From Prochlorococcus sp. AG-418-D13 (GTDB lineage: Bacteria > Cyanobacteriota > Cyanobacteriia > PCC-6307 > Cyanobiaceae): 64,000 nucleotides of DNA. This document shows, piece after piece, positions 30,149 to 38,932 of the stretch. The DNA is taken from contig QCLU01000001.1 in the NCBI GenBank assembly GCA_003214315.1, forward strand, positions 159,978-223,977, read 5' to 3'. The position numbers and the translations under genes were made by a program. The notes beneath the pieces are model-generated. The model made no database searches. It had not been told where the DNA came from and was given only the letters and a program-made list of their open reading frames with translations. The first letter of the stretch is position 1. Each line of letters begins with the position of its first letter.

Positions 30149-31027
30149 TTAACTATTGAGATAGCAATTTTTTAAGCCTATTTCATAGTTTTTGTAAATA
30201 AGTTTATATCCGAGTGTTTCGCATAAAAGTCTATTAGAAACTCTTCTATTTTCCATCCAAAAAGATTGAGCAATAGGTGATAATTCTTCTTTTGCATCCT
30301 CAAATAATATTGGCTTTGGCATCGTTAAACCAAGTAAATTGTAGCAATATTGAATAACTTCTAATTGAGAACATGGTTCATCATCTGCAATATTAATAAT
30401 TTGGTAAAACTTTAAGGAATTTTTATTTTGTAATAAATAGATAATTGCATTTGTAATATCAGCAACATGAATTCTAGAAAATACCTGATTTGTTTTTGAT
30501 ATGACACGAATTTTTTTACTTTTTATTGCCTCAAAAGTGGATCGTCCAGGTCCATAAATACCGGGTAACCTAAAAATTTGTACAGGTAAACCAGATTCAA
30601 TCCATTCTTTTTCACAATTTAACCTTTTATGACTTCTTTTTTGCAAAGGGTTTGGCTCATCAATTTCAGATACCCAATCACCCTTAGTGTTCCCATAAAC
30701 TCCTGTTGTAGATAAATAGCCAACCCATTCAAGGGATAAACTTTTGAGTTTATTTTTAAGACTTCTTAATACTGGATCATTTCCATTTTTGTCGGGAGGT
30801 ATGCAACTAAGAATATGTGTGACTCCATCAAAAATGTTTTTATTAGGAACCATGCCGCTTTCGCTATTGAATACGAAACTATCTGGATCTTTTTTCTCAG
30901 ATCTAGAACTTGTCAAAGCAGTACAACCTAGTCCCCTTATTGTTTTTGCGAAAAAACTGCCGCTGAAACCACATCCCAAGATTAAAAATTTATTTTTATT
31001 ATTAAGTGAACTTGCGGAATTCTTCAT
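30149..31027 (-). CDS. NAD(P)-binding epimerase-like protein
   Basis: 292-residue short-chain dehydrogenase of the extended type, similar to YeeZ-like nucleoside-sugar epimerases. Rossmann motif ILGCGFSGSFFAK at residues 16-28; active-site YLSTTGVYG (about residue 98) with VFRLPGIYGPGR-like (IFRLPGIYGPGR) later. A canonical YxxxK is not obvious, so activity is uncertain. It precedes pdxA in the same direction. Substrate unknown. Confidence 0.82.
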   Translation of the reverse strand: MKNSASSLNNKNKFLILGCGFSGSFFAKTIRGLGCTALTSSRSEKKDPDSFVFNSESGMVPNKNIFDGVTHILSCIPPDKNGNDPVLRSLKNKLKSLSLEWVGYLSTTGVYGNTKGDWVSEIDEPNPLQKRSHKRLNCEKEWIESGLPVQIFRLPGIYGPGRSTFEAIKSKKIRVISKTNQVFSRIHVADITNAIIYLLQNKNSLKFYQIINIADDEPCSQLEVIQYCYNLLGLTMPKPILFEDAKEELSPIAQSFWMENRRVSNRLLCETLGYKLIYKNYEIGLKNCYLNS

Positions 31028-31059
31028 GCGACGTTAAAGTAGTACATATGTATTAATTA

Positions 31060-31290
31060 ATGATGAATTCAGCTCTTAAACCTGATTTAAGATCAAAAAC
31101 TTGTTGCATTAGCAAAAGTTATAGTCGTCTTACAGAAAAAGAAATCAGTTTAATTAACTTTAAATTCTATCAAAAATTATTTGTAATTCTCATTTCATTT
31201 TCGACAATTTTAATATTCCCAGAATCGCAAAGAGAATTGGAAAATATATGTGTGAGTTATAACTCTAGAAAAATATGTAATGTTTGGTAG
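31060..31290 (+). CDS. Small membrane protein of unknown function
   Basis: 76 residues. A polar N-terminal part with two cysteines (SKTCCISKSYSRL) is followed by one hydrophobic segment (about residues 40-57, LFVILISFSTILIF) and a tail with SYNSRKICNVW. Cys-Asn-Val-Trp tails of this kind occur in small picocyanobacterial proteins, which supports a real gene. Start may be either of the adjacent ATGs at 31060/31063. Divergent from the epimerase gene; it ends directly at the convergent HNH gene. No function is inferred. Confidence 0.65.
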   Translation: MMNSALKPDLRSKTCCISKSYSRLTEKEISLINFKFYQKLFVILISFSTILIFPESQRELENICVSYNSRKICNVW

Positions 31291-31692
31291 TCAAGCTGCT
31301 TTATATTCAGATTTATTTTTATCGTAATTTTTATTTTTTATCTTAAAATTAGGACTAGCCCATTGAAGTAGTCTAATAGCTAATCTTAAATCTCCTTCTA
31401 ACCAAGCTCTGATAGCCATTGCTCTTCGAGGATCATAAAATTTTTGCCTTCTATACCAATATAAAGCATTTTCATCTGATTTATCCCCATTACAAGAAAG
31501 ACAAGCAGGGACGCAGTTTTCTGTTGAACTTAAGCCTCCTTGGCTTCGTGGTATTACATGGTCAATAGATTCAGATGGTTTTCCGCAATAGATACAACTT
31601 TTTCCTGTAAACTTATGAATAGATTTTCGCCATTGTCTAAATCTGAACTTAGGACATAAATCCTCCAAAAAAACCGCATCATTAATATGCAT
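31291..31692 (-). CDS. HNH endonuclease family protein
   Basis: 133 residues with a complete HNH domain: CIYCG (about residue 34), IDHVIPRSQGG carrying the catalytic His, then CLSCNGDKSDENA. The four cysteines bind a structural zinc. A conserved C-terminal tail (WYRRQKFYDPRRAMAIRAWL) is typical of a cyanobacterial HNH subgroup found as solitary chromosomal genes. It is not flanked by mobile-element genes, so a housekeeping nuclease role is as likely as a mobile one. Confidence 0.88.
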   Translation of the reverse strand: MHINDAVFLEDLCPKFRFRQWRKSIHKFTGKSCIYCGKPSESIDHVIPRSQGGLSSTENCVPACLSCNGDKSDENALYWYRRQKFYDPRRAMAIRAWLEGDLRLAIRLLQWASPNFKIKNKNYDKNKSEYKAA

Positions 31693-31860
31693 TCAGACTA
31701 TTTAATTAAATAAATAATCGCTTGAATATATTAAAAGTCAATATTGATTTATCATCTTTTACTTGAATTTCACCTTAAAAATATAATTTAGTGTTTTTGG
31801 ATACAAAATTTATATTTTTTAAAATATTTTTATTGATGTAATTTTAATTTACACATCTTT

Positions 31861-32313
31861 TTAATAACTATACCTTTCTAGGGTTTCGTCGGTAAATTCT
31901 TCATTAGTTTCTTCTAATTCTTGTTCTAATCTTTTTTTTCTCTCTTCTCTTTCTTTTGCTTCTTCCTCTTTTCTTTTTTCTTCTTTTTCTAGATCTCTTA
32001 TGAGTTGCCTGTCTGGATGCAGATTTTCTAAGTATTCAACACAATAACTAAATTTGTCTTTTTCCCTTATAACTGTCTCAGTAATTTGGCTTGCTGCGTT
32101 TTTTGGTGAAACTTTGAAAAGGCCTCCTTTTTGTTTTTTTATATAAGAATATGCTGCATCCCAACTGCTTGCATGATCATTACCACCGTCTCTCATAGTA
32201 CAAAAAATTTCTGCTCCAAATGAACTTGCATTCACTTTTGTAGAAGTAAAAGAAAAAGTAGTAACTATTCCCAAAGTCAATAATATTAGTTTTTTTTGTT
32301 TTAATCTTTGCAT
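31861..32313 (-). CDS. Exported hypothetical protein with charged coiled-coil tail
   Basis: 150 residues. Signal peptide at 1-29 (LILLTLGIVTTFSFTSTKVNAS), then a small domain with CTMRDGG and SSWDAAYSYIKKQKGG, and a Glu/Lys/Arg-rich helix (about residues 107-140) likely to form a coiled coil. Two cysteines in the exported part could pair. No known family recognised. A 168-bp AT-rich gap separates it from the HNH gene. Confidence 0.75.
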   Translation of the reverse strand: MQRLKQKKLILLTLGIVTTFSFTSTKVNASSFGAEIFCTMRDGGNDHASSWDAAYSYIKKQKGGLFKVSPKNAASQITETVIREKDKFSYCVEYLENLHPDRQLIRDLEKEEKRKEEEAKEREERKKRLEQELEETNEEFTDETLERYSY

Positions 32314-32369
32314 TAAACTTTTTTCTTCTATTTAAAAATATCTTTAAATATTAATATGTCTATAGAAAT

Positions 32370-32891
32370 TTAAGATTTTATTACTCCTAATAAATTAAGG
32401 CCTCTCACAACTAAAGGAAGAATTAGAAGCACAGTAATTAATCTTACAGCGTGAAGAGTTGCTACTGCAGCTCCTACTCCGTATTCAGATCCCACAAGAC
32501 TCATGCCGCTGATTCCTCCTGGTGCAGCTCCTAGAATTGTTGTAATGATATCTATATTAAGTAATCTGCTTGTCCATAATCCAATTGCTAATCCAGTAAT
32601 AACTAAAGTAAAAGTTATTAATATAGCTGGCCTCCATAAATTTTGAATATCAACTAATGAGTCTTTTGTTAATGATGTACCAATGACTGTTCCAATTCCG
32701 ATTTCTAAAATTGTTCTTGTTCCGGTTGGCCACTCTGCGATGTCGACTTTGCCACTTATGCTAAGTATGCTTGCGCCTATTAAAGCACCGGCTAGAGGAG
32801 CTGCAGGAATACCTGTTTTTAGAGCTAAAGCTCCAAAAATACAACCTGCAAAAAGATAATATATTAGATTTATGTTAGGCATAAATTTCAA
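32370..32891 (-). CDS. AbrB-family (ammonia-monooxygenase-like) membrane protein
   Basis: 173-residue integral membrane protein with the glycine-rich pattern of the AbrB duplication family: ALKTGIPAAPLAGALIGASI at residues 23-42, and ILGAAPGGISGMSLVGSEYG at about 118-137. About five hydrophobic segments are visible. Most bacterial members have two such modules; this one holds a single copy, so it may function as a dimer or be a reduced version. Substrate unknown. Confidence 0.8.
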   Translation of the reverse strand: MKFMPNINLIYYLFAGCIFGALALKTGIPAAPLAGALIGASILSISGKVDIAEWPTGTRTILEIGIGTVIGTSLTKDSLVDIQNLWRPAILITFTLVITGLAIGLWTSRLLNIDIITTILGAAPGGISGMSLVGSEYGVGAAVATLHAVRLITVLLILPLVVRGLNLLGVIKS

Positions 32892-33015
32892 GCATTTTTG
32901 AACATAATATTAGAAAAATTTTTTTTTGTTAAAGTTTATAGTCAAATAATATTTTTAGTTTCCTCTCGTAATGTCCCCTTTTGTTGGCATAATATTAATT
33001 AAAGTATGATTTTTT

Positions 33016-33213
33016 ATGTCTTCACAAATTTCTTACAAAGATAATAAAAACCGCATAAAGAAAAAATTATCTTTTTTTGAGGGTGGCCACCAGCTCGAAA
33101 AATTAGAGTTTGCCCTTGCAATAGCCCAAACCAAAGGTGATGAAAAAAAATCAATCGTTCTTAAAAAAAAGATTGTTGAATTAGGTGGAAATGTTGAAGA
33201 GCCAGGAACTTAA
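33016..33213 (+). CDS. Small conserved hypothetical protein
   Basis: 65 residues, basic, mostly helical (EKLEFALAIAQTKGDEKKSI). No known domain. The ATG at 33016 is well placed and the gene stops 1 bp before the convergent aminotransferase stop, the tight packing typical of real genes here. Function unknown. Confidence 0.62.
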   Translation: MSSQISYKDNKNRIKKKLSFFEGGHQLEKLEFALAIAQTKGDEKKSIVLKKKIVELGGNVEEPGT

Positions 33214-33214
33214 C

Positions 33215-34378
33215 TTAATTTCCCTCTAGATATTTTGATACCATAACTAATGCTTCACCAGCTTGTTTGGCTCTAATTTTACCGAGGCTGAGAAGTGTAT
33301 TACTAATAGCAGAAACTACAGTAATAATATCTCTATCATTTACATAACCTAAATGTCCCACTCTGAATATTTTCCCCTTTAGATGATCTTGACCACCCGC
33401 AAGTAGAATATCAAAATTATTTTTTATTGTTTTTCTAAATTCTTCAGCATCAATGCCTTCAGTTTTTATTGCAGTAATTGAAGGACTTAAATATTTTTCA
33501 TCAGCAAATAATTTTAGATTTAAAGCCTTTACTGCACTGCTCATTGCTAATTTGTGTTTATTGTGTCTTAGGAAAATGTTATCTAAGCCTTCTTCTCTCA
33601 TCATTTTCAAAGCTTCATCTAAAGCAAAAACTAAATTAACTGCTGGGGTGTATGGATTACTGTTAGCTAATAGACTTTTTCTGTAGGATTTTAAATTTAA
33701 ATAAAATTTTGGTAAATTAGATTTTTCTGCAGCTTCCCATGCTTTTTGGCTCATTGCTATAAAGCTAAGCCCTGGAGGTATCATATATCCCTTTTGTGAT
33801 CCTGAAGCAACGATATCTAATTTCCATTCATCTACTGGTACATTGCAAGCTCCAAGACTTGTAACGCAGTCAACTATTGATAAAGCTGTGTTGTGTGCAC
33901 GAATATATGAACTAATAGTTTCTAAATCATTAATTACACCTGTTGAGGTTTCAGAATGAGTCAAAATAACCGCCTTTATCTCTTTTTGTTTATCTTCCTC
34001 TAATACCTTTTTGAATTCTTCTGGATCAAGTGGAGTGCCCCATTCGGAATCAATTTTTATTACTTCCAGACCAAATTCTTTAGCAACTTTTACCCATCTT
34101 TCGCCAAATTTTCCATTTTCTCCACAAATTACTTTATCTCCTTTACTTAAGGTATTTATTATTCCAGCCTCCATTGCGGCAGTCCCACTTCCAGTGATTG
34201 TTAGAACATCATTTTGAGTTTGATGGAGCCACTGTAAATTTTTAGTTGTACTCTCTACGAGATCTTGAAATTCTTTACTGCGATGGCCTATTGGATGCTT
34301 ACTTAATGCTTGTAAAACTTTTTCTGGAACTGGCGTGGGTCCAGGAATCATCAATGATAATTTTTGTTGTATGGCCAC
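33215..34378 (-). CDS. Class V aminotransferase (alanine/serine-glyoxylate type)
   Basis: 387-residue PLP enzyme. MIPGPTPVPEKVLQAL opens the protein; SGSQKGYMIPPGLSFIAMS (about residues 193-211) holds the PLP lysine; RVGHLGYVNDRDI closes it. The fold and motifs match alanine-glyoxylate or serine-glyoxylate aminotransferases, which clear photorespiratory glyoxylate; a soluble hydrogenase small-subunit annotation is sometimes given to this family but is misleading. Substrate choice cannot be decided from sequence. Confidence 0.87.
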   Translation of the reverse strand: MAIQQKLSLMIPGPTPVPEKVLQALSKHPIGHRSKEFQDLVESTTKNLQWLHQTQNDVLTITGSGTAAMEAGIINTLSKGDKVICGENGKFGERWVKVAKEFGLEVIKIDSEWGTPLDPEEFKKVLEEDKQKEIKAVILTHSETSTGVINDLETISSYIRAHNTALSIVDCVTSLGACNVPVDEWKLDIVASGSQKGYMIPPGLSFIAMSQKAWEAAEKSNLPKFYLNLKSYRKSLLANSNPYTPAVNLVFALDEALKMMREEGLDNIFLRHNKHKLAMSSAVKALNLKLFADEKYLSPSITAIKTEGIDAEEFRKTIKNNFDILLAGGQDHLKGKIFRVGHLGYVNDRDIITVVSAISNTLLSLGKIRAKQAGEALVMVSKYLEGN

Positions 34379-34438
34379 TTTTTATTAAATAGGTCATTCT
34401 TAGATTAGTTCTCATTATATATTTTTCAATTACTTGAT

Positions 34439-35551
34439 TTGAAAAAAGGAATTTCTTTACCTTTGTGGGTTGCTGGAGCTGCTAAGTCAGCATTAAATAA
34501 ACTAGTTGGATTACCATTTAAGAATTATGAACTAATAAAAATTCCTAATGAAAAAAAAGAAATAAAAATCGAGATTCATTCTGTTGGTTTACTTAAAGAT
34601 GACTCGCATGCACTAGGAATTACCTTTGCAAAGTCTGGCTTAGATCTTGACATAACACAAAACTTAGAGATATGGACAATAGCCTCTTTAGAAAAAATTT
34701 CTTTTAATAATACTGTTCAAACAATTCCAATAAATATTATTGCAGGATCTGGGGTAGGCATAAAAGAAGATACATCAGAGATATGTATTTCTAATTTTGC
34801 AAAAGAAGTTTTATATGAAAATTTATTAAATAGTATTCCTGCCGGCTTTAATTTGAAACTAGAAATTATTTTTCCAAATGGTGAGTTTTTAGCAGAAAGA
34901 ACTAGTAATAAGTCATTTGGTATTGTTGATGGATTATCTATTATTGGTACTTCTGCTGAGACTTATTCGAGTGCTTCACCTGATCAATTAGAAGAGGCTA
35001 AAAATAATCTAGCAAAGTTAACTCAAAATGATTTTAAAGGGGAAGTTATATTTGTTATTGGTGAAAATGGGTTAAATTTGGCCAAAACTTATAATGTTAA
35101 TTTGCCAATTATCAAAATTGGAAATTGGATAGGACCATTATTAGTTGATGCTGCAATAAAAAAAGTTAAAACTGTAATTCTATTTGGTTATCACGGGAAA
35201 TTAATTAAATTAGCAGGCGGTATTTTTCATACACATAATCATTTAGCTGATGCAAGAATTGAGATTCTTGTTTATTTAGCCGTTCAAGATAAGTTGCCAC
35301 CTGAAATAATAGTTGAATTATCTCAGTTAGATAATCTTGAGAATGCATTACAACTTCTTGAAAGATTTAATAAATCATTAGCTGATAAATTATTCAAGAA
35401 TTTATCAAATACGATCGAAAAGCGTTCTTTTACTTATGTAAATAGGTATGTAAAAACTGATATTGAAATAGCATCAATCATTTTTGATAGAAAAAGGAAA
35501 ATTAGGTGGGCTGGAATTAACGGCAATAATTATATTTCTTATTTTCAATGA
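34439..35551 (+). CDS. cbiD: Cobalt-precorrin-5B C1-methyltransferase
   Basis: Anaerobic-type corrin ring methylation in cobalamin synthesis. LPLWVAGAAKSAL at the start, NIIAGSGVGI in the middle, and FGYHGKLIKLAGGIFHTHNH (about residues 249-268) are CbiD features. Length 370. The start is TTG at 34439; no nearby ATG retains the conserved N-terminus. Its product supports cobalamin enzymes such as QueG in this window. guaA follows by 54 bp. Confidence 0.93.
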   Translation: MKKGISLPLWVAGAAKSALNKLVGLPFKNYELIKIPNEKKEIKIEIHSVGLLKDDSHALGITFAKSGLDLDITQNLEIWTIASLEKISFNNTVQTIPINIIAGSGVGIKEDTSEICISNFAKEVLYENLLNSIPAGFNLKLEIIFPNGEFLAERTSNKSFGIVDGLSIIGTSAETYSSASPDQLEEAKNNLAKLTQNDFKGEVIFVIGENGLNLAKTYNVNLPIIKIGNWIGPLLVDAAIKKVKTVILFGYHGKLIKLAGGIFHTHNHLADARIEILVYLAVQDKLPPEIIVELSQLDNLENALQLLERFNKSLADKLFKNLSNTIEKRSFTYVNRYVKTDIEIASIIFDRKRKIRWAGINGNNYISYFQ

Positions 35552-35605
35552 GATTAATTTGTGATTCATTATGCTTTTGTAAATAAATTGAGTTAACTTT
35601 TATAC

Positions 35606-37192
35606 ATGAGTCAAATAATTTTAAAAAAAGAACGAGATCCTTCAATATTAATTTTGGATTTCGGATCTCAATATTCTGAATTGATTGCAAGAAGAATTAG
35701 AGAAACTAATGTTTTTTCTATTGTGGTAAGTAATTACATTTCAATTGAGGAAATTAAAAATATTAACCCTAAAGGGATTATTTTGAGTGGAGGCCCAAAT
35801 TCTGTATATGAACAAAATGCGCCTAAGTGTGATGAAAACATTTTTAATTTAGGAATTCCTATTCTTGGCATATGCTATGGAATGCAATTAATGGTCAAAG
35901 AACTTGGAGGATCTGTTATTTCAGCAACCAAACGAGCTGAATATGGTAGAGCACCAATAAATATAGACCAAGAATCTGACCTTTTTTCTGATGTAGAAGA
36001 TAAATCTATAATGTGGATGAGTCATGGCGATTCTATTAATTGTTTGCCTGATGGATTTAATAAAATTGCTCATACCGAGAACACACTCCATGCAGCAATT
36101 TCAAATGATGTAAAGAAATTATTTGGCGTACAATTTCATCCTGAAGTTATTCATTCAGAGTTTGGGATGACGATAATTAAAAATTTTGTTTATAAAATTT
36201 CTTGTTGTGCGGCTGATTGGACAACCGAAACCTATATAGAGGAAACTATTCCCAGGATAAGAGAGCAAGTTGGCAATAAAAAAGTTTTGCTTGCCTTATC
36301 TGGAGGAGTTGATTCCTCAACTCTTGCTTTTCTTCTCAATAAAGCTATTGGCAATCAGCTTACATGCATGTTTATAGACCAAGGTTTCATGAGAAAAGGT
36401 GAACCAGAATTTTTAATGAATTTTTTTGATAAGAAATTTCATATAAAAGTTGAATATATTAATGCAAGGGAAAGGTTTATTGCCAAATTAAAAGGTATTA
36501 CTGATCCAGAACAAAAAAGAAAAATTATAGGTGAAGAATTTATTAGAGTATTTGAGGAAGAAAGCAATAGATTGGGACCTTTTCAATATTTAGCCCAAGG
36601 TACTCTTTATCCTGATGTTATTGAAAGTGCTGGGACTAATATTGATCCTAAAACAGGAGAAAGAATAGCTGTAAAAATAAAGAGTCATCATAATGTCGGT
36701 GGATTGCCAAAAGATTTACAATTTAAATTAGTTGAGCCTTTAAGAAAACTTTTTAAGGATGAAGTCCGAAAACTGGGCGCTGCTTTAGGTTTGCCGGACG
36801 AAATTATAAAAAGGCATCCATTCCCAGGACCAGGATTAGCTATTCGAATTTTGGGAGAGGTAAATAATGAAAAACTTGAATGTTTAAGAGATGCAGACTG
36901 GATAGTAAGAGATGAAATTAAAAAAGCAGGTCTTTACAATGATATTTGGCAAGCTTTTGCAGTTTTGCTACCTGTAAAAACAGTAGGAGTTATGGGTGAT
37001 AAAAGGACTTATGCATGGCCAATAGTGTTACGTTGTGTATCTAGTGAAGATGGTATGACAGCCGATTGGTCAAAAATTCCTTTTCAGATTTTGGAGAGGA
37101 TTGCAAATAGAATCGTAAACGAAGTAAGTTCAGTTAATAGAGTTGTTTATGATATTACAAGCAAACCTCCTGGAACTATTGAGTGGGAGTAA
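35606..37192 (+). CDS. guaA: GMP synthase (glutamine-hydrolysing)
   Basis: Aminates XMP to GMP. Glutaminase domain with nucleophile cysteine in [10 protein letters not shown] (about residue 93) and [14 protein letters not shown]-pyrophosphatase domain with LSGGVDSS P-loop (about residue 232); C-terminal dimer domain ending KPPGTIEWE. Length 528. It lies upstream of the Cas4/RecB-like nuclease gene in the same direction. Confidence 0.97.
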   Translation: MSQIILKKERDPSILILDFGSQYSELIARRIRETNVFSIVVSNYISIEEIKNINPKGIILSGGPNSVYEQNAPKCDENIFNLGIPILGICYGMQLMVKELGGSVISATKRAEYGRAPINIDQESDLFSDVEDKSIMWMSHGDSINCLPDGFNKIAHTENTLHAAISNDVKKLFGVQFHPEVIHSEFGMTIIKNFVYKISCCAADWTTETYIEETIPRIREQVGNKKVLLALSGGVDSSTLAFLLNKAIGNQLTCMFIDQGFMRKGEPEFLMNFFDKKFHIKVEYINARERFIAKLKGITDPEQKRKIIGEEFIRVFEEESNRLGPFQYLAQGTLYPDVIESAGTNIDPKTGERIAVKIKSHHNVGGLPKDLQFKLVEPLRKLFKDEVRKLGAALGLPDEIIKRHPFPGPGLAIRILGEVNNEKLECLRDADWIVRDEIKKAGLYNDIWQAFAVLLPVKTVGVMGDKRTYAWPIVLRCVSSEDGMTADWSKIPFQILERIANRIVNEVSSVNRVVYDITSKPPGTIEWE

Positions 37193-37263
37193 ATCTTCAA
37201 ATTTCTAAAAAATTTAAAGTTTTTTATTTATGCAAGAAATTTTTAAATGAGATTTAAAACGTA

Positions 37264-37977
37264 ATGCCCGATATTATTAAATTAAGTCGATCTACAGTTG
37301 AGAAATATCTTAGTTGTCCAAGATGTTGTGTACTGGACAAAAAACATCAAATAAAACCGCCATCATTACCATTTACCCTGAATATAGCTGTAGATAATTT
37401 ATGTAAAAATGAATTTGATCATTATAGAAAAATTCAGGAGCCGCATCCTTTATTTATTGAATATGGAATTGATGCTGTGCCTTTCAAACACAAAGATTTA
37501 GAACGTTGGAGAAGTAATTTTCAAGGGATAAGATATAAGTCAATTGAACATAATTATGATTTTGGAGGAGCTGTGGATGATATTTGGCAGAAAAACAATG
37601 GCGACCTTATTATTATTGACGTAAAAGCTACATCTAGAAATAACTTTGATTGGTCCGAGACTTTTAATAAATACGAATATGCAAAAGCTTATAAGAGACA
37701 ACTAGAAATGTATCAGTGGTTATTTAAAAAAAACGGTTTTCAAGTAGCTAAAGAAGCTTATCTTTTATATTTCAATGGAAAGAAAAATGAAGAGTTATTT
37801 AATAACCAATTAAATTTTGATGTTCATCTAATTAAATTGGATTGCTCAACTTCATGGGTAGAAAATAAGATAATTGATACGGTTAATTTATTACGATCGG
37901 ATGTTTTCCCCAACCCTTCCTTAAATTGTGAATACTGTAATTATTTAAAGAAGCGTTGGCAGTTATCGATAACTTAA
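37264..37977 (+). CDS. Cas4/RecB-like PD-(D/E)XK nuclease, core copy
   Basis: 237 residues resembling single-domain RecB/Cas4 nucleases. Motifs: CPRC (Cys18, Cys21), GGAVDDIW (Asp105/106), IIDVK (Asp119, Lys121), the QxxxY box RQLEMY (Gln146, Tyr150) and a C-terminal CEYC (Cys222, Cys225). Two CxxC pairs at the ends suggest a metal or Fe-S cluster bridging the termini, as in Cas4. No CRISPR array or cas gene is present, so a repair or other role is likely. A clear paralogue is at 56533. Confidence 0.82.
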   Translation: MPDIIKLSRSTVEKYLSCPRCCVLDKKHQIKPPSLPFTLNIAVDNLCKNEFDHYRKIQEPHPLFIEYGIDAVPFKHKDLERWRSNFQGIRYKSIEHNYDFGGAVDDIWQKNNGDLIIIDVKATSRNNFDWSETFNKYEYAKAYKRQLEMYQWLFKKNGFQVAKEAYLLYFNGKKNEELFNNQLNFDVHLIKLDCSTSWVENKIIDTVNLLRSDVFPNPSLNCEYCNYLKKRWQLSIT

Positions 37978-38058
37978 TATTCATAGGATAATTTTTCATA
38001 ATTTCTGGAAAAATAGTGAATAAAAGATAATCTTTAATTAGATTATTAATTTAGACTT

Positions 38059-38667
38059 TTGATTAAATCGAAAAATAATGAAAGAAAGATAACTAATCAT
38101 CTTCAACAAGATGTAGTCAAAGTATCTGGGAAAACAATTTTTATTAATCCTTTTTTATATTGGCGGAGATTTGACGAAAATACTAATAGGTGGCTTAGAG
38201 AACCTGGTCAAATGTCAGAGGATCAAATTTCACCAAATAGGAACCGTTTTTATCCAGAAATAGAGTGGGCTGATTTAAGTCATGAGCAAAAGCTCATAAA
38301 AGATGGAACTGTTGAGATGTTTTTAAAAACTCTTGAATTGATAAGTACATTTCATCCTAATCTTAGTCCCGGACAATTATTAGAAGTTGAGAGAAAAATG
38401 GCGATTATAAAAAAGATACCTTTTGAAAAGTGGGTTACAAAATCTTTCGCCAAAAAAGCGAGATTATTAGAAAATGAAAAAAGAAAATTTCAACGAGAAC
38501 GGTTTTTGAGTAGCTGGAAAGAATGGTTTAATCTTGAAAATACTCAGCAAGCCATTTTGCCGTTAATCGTCACAATATTTATTTCTTCATTTATTGGATG
38601 GTCTTTAGGGATAGCAAAGAATAGTTGTAATCCTTATTTTGAACAAAATATAAAGCAATTAAATTAA
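38059..38667 (+). CDS. Conserved hypothetical protein with C-terminal membrane helix
   Basis: 202 residues. A charged, Trp-rich N-terminal half (NPFLYWRRFDENTNRWLREP) is followed by a basic helical stretch and one hydrophobic segment near the C-terminus (about residues 167-187, ILPLIVTIFISSFIGWSLGI), making it a tail-anchored-like membrane protein. No known domain. The start is TTG at 38059. Function unknown. Confidence 0.7.
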   Translation: MIKSKNNERKITNHLQQDVVKVSGKTIFINPFLYWRRFDENTNRWLREPGQMSEDQISPNRNRFYPEIEWADLSHEQKLIKDGTVEMFLKTLELISTFHPNLSPGQLLEVERKMAIIKKIPFEKWVTKSFAKKARLLENEKRKFQRERFLSSWKEWFNLENTQQAILPLIVTIFISSFIGWSLGIAKNSCNPYFEQNIKQLN

Positions 38668-38777
38668 TTTGTTTCGATATTTTTTTAAGTATCTAAATTA
38701 ATATAATTATAAAAAAATTAGATTTCTTATTTAAGATTATATTAATTGGAATAATTCCTTAAAAAAGTATAAGTTTT

Positions 38778-38927
38778 ATGAGTGAAAATTTGAATTCAAA
38801 TAATATTGAAAATGATGAGTTTAATCTGAACAGTTCGGATAGTGATTATAAAGATTTAATTACTAGACTTAATGAGATAAAATCAACCATTGCTTTATTA
38901 GAAAAAACAATTTTTAAAAAAATTTAA
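38778..38927 (+). CDS. Small acidic protein upstream of PBP2
   Basis: 49 residues from ATG at 38778 to TAA at 38925-38927: begins MSENLNSNNIENDEFNL and ends with a helix STIALLEKTIFKKI. The N-terminal half is Asn/Asp/Glu-rich and the C-terminal half is a short amphipathic helix. It ends 5 bp before the PBP2 start in the same direction, so coupled translation is plausible. No family recognised; support rests on position, start and spacing. Confidence 0.55.
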   Translation: MSENLNSNNIENDEFNLNSSDSDYKDLITRLNEIKSTIALLEKTIFKKI

Positions 38928-38932
38928 TATTT

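Noticed and set aside
31291..31692. HNH protein as a homing endonuclease or mobile element
   Set aside because: It is a solitary gene with a cyanobacterial-type C-terminal tail, no intron, intein or repeats around it, and normal packing with neighbours.
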